The notes beneath the pieces are model-generated. The model saw only the letters and a program-made list of their open reading frames with translations, was not told the origin of the DNA and did no database searches. 6,645 nt of DNA, taken from positions 1-6,645 of the forward strand of contig JAQVPY010000125.1 of the NCBI GenBank assembly GCA_028701815.1. Direction: 5' to 3'. The DNA comes from Bacteroidales bacterium (lineage in GTDB: Bacteria > Bacteroidota > Bacteroidia > Bacteroidales > BM520). Shown here in pieces: positions 6,294-6,645 of this stretch. Every line of letters begins with the position of its first letter. Within the stretch, counting starts at the first letter, position 1. The translations under genes and the position numbers were made by a program.

Positions 6294-6645
6294 TTATTTA
6301 TCAAGATTAAATGTTTTTGCCACTGCCTCATAATCACTAAGATCTATTTCAGGATATTTATTCAATTCCGGAGCAGGTATTGTAACCACTCTCAATTGGT
6401 TAAATGATGGTTGTGTAGTTAAATAATATCCATCCGCCAATCTTACCTGTACTTCAACCATTCCGGTAATAAACAATGGGTTAACGTAAATCGGTGTATC
6501 ATCAGTAGTATAATATACAAAAGGCAGTTGTCTATAAGTATTTGGCACTCTTGCATAAACAAGATCTACGCCTGTTTCCAGAACATTATTAGTAATGTCC
6601 GAACAATATAAGTCGCAATACCAAAAATAATTTGTCCAGTCCATT
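6294..6645 (-). CDS. 3' end of an unidentified gene (N-terminus outside the window)
   Basis: Only the last ~116 codons are seen. The frame is still open at the right edge, so the ATG at 6644 is probably an internal methionine. Visible segments include DWTNYFWYCDLYCSDITNNV, GVDLVYARV, LPFVYYTT and VEVQVRLADGYYL, which alternate hydrophobic residues as in a beta-sandwich. The pattern of an aromatic strand, then DIT-N-V-L-E-TG-V-LVY, then LPF resembles small secreted beta-rich proteins or lipoproteins common in Bacteroidota. I recognise this only by resemblance and assign no function. It ends in a good terminator, so it is the last gene of its transcript. Confidence 0.75.
   Translation of the reverse strand, partial: MDWTNYFWYCDLYCSDITNNVLETGVDLVYARVPNTYRQLPFVYYTTDDTPIYVNPLFITGMVEVQVRLADGYYLTTQPSFNQLRVVTIPAPELNKYPEIDLSDYEAVAKTFNLDK

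Noticed and set aside
6280..6300. TAAATAAA/TTTATTTA inverted repeat at the stop of the right-end gene
   Set aside because: The stem is A/T only and overlaps the coding end; the 13-bp hairpin just downstream explains termination better.
6095..6337. Minus-strand frame of 80 codons across the gap before the TPR gene
   Set aside because: It spans the terminator hairpin and the start of the TPR gene in another frame and is dominated by low-complexity K/F runs.
1..6645. CRISPR array, tRNA, rRNA or insertion sequence
   Set aside because: I found no regularly spaced repeat-spacer pattern, no tRNA-like cloverleaf and no transposase reading frame on either strand.

Overview
This window looks like a chromosomal segment from a member of the Bacteroidota, most probably a gut-type Bacteroidales. 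The reasons are AT-rich gene starts without Shine-Dalgarno sites, promoter-like TTG / TAnnTTTG motifs, a surface-type lipoprotein ending in a choice-of-anchor Q signature, and a secreted protein that fuses a carboxypeptidase-regulatory-like domain to TPRs. All five genes I support lie on the minus strand, so transcription runs from the right end to the left end.

Right part (6645 down to 4096). The window opens inside an unidentified gene of which only the last ~116 codons are visible. A strong intrinsic terminator hairpin (6224-6253) follows it. Next is a secreted 681-residue protein with a signal peptide, a small beta-sandwich domain, an alpha-helical region and eight regularly spaced TPR-like units.

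Centre (4029 down to 1156). After a 66-bp gap comes a 488-residue lipoprotein with an N-terminal Ig/ASH-like domain and a parallel beta-helix. Six bases after its stop codon starts mnmE, a complete tRNA-modification GTPase that retains all G motifs and the C-terminal FCIGK. The lipoprotein and mnmE probably share a transcript.

Left part (1155 down to 1). Beyond mnmE is a 259-bp gene-free stretch unusually dense in ordered sequence: a 14-position imperfect hairpin, a TTTGTACC/GGTACAAA palindrome with an extra direct copy on top of a promoter-like sequence, and three 10-bp phased direct repeats. It leads into a 295-residue DNA-binding protein with an N-terminal four-cysteine zinc-binding motif and four tandem MerR/excisionase-type helix-turn-helix modules. 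An ATG follows its stop codon by 5 bases at the window edge, so another gene (an integrase would fit) may continue to the left. The 3' end of mnmE/trmE is a known integration target of genomic islands such as SGI1. The arrangement therefore suggests the edge of an integrated element whose first gene is an excisionase-like, possibly autoregulated protein. This is inference: no integrase and no second attachment site are visible here.
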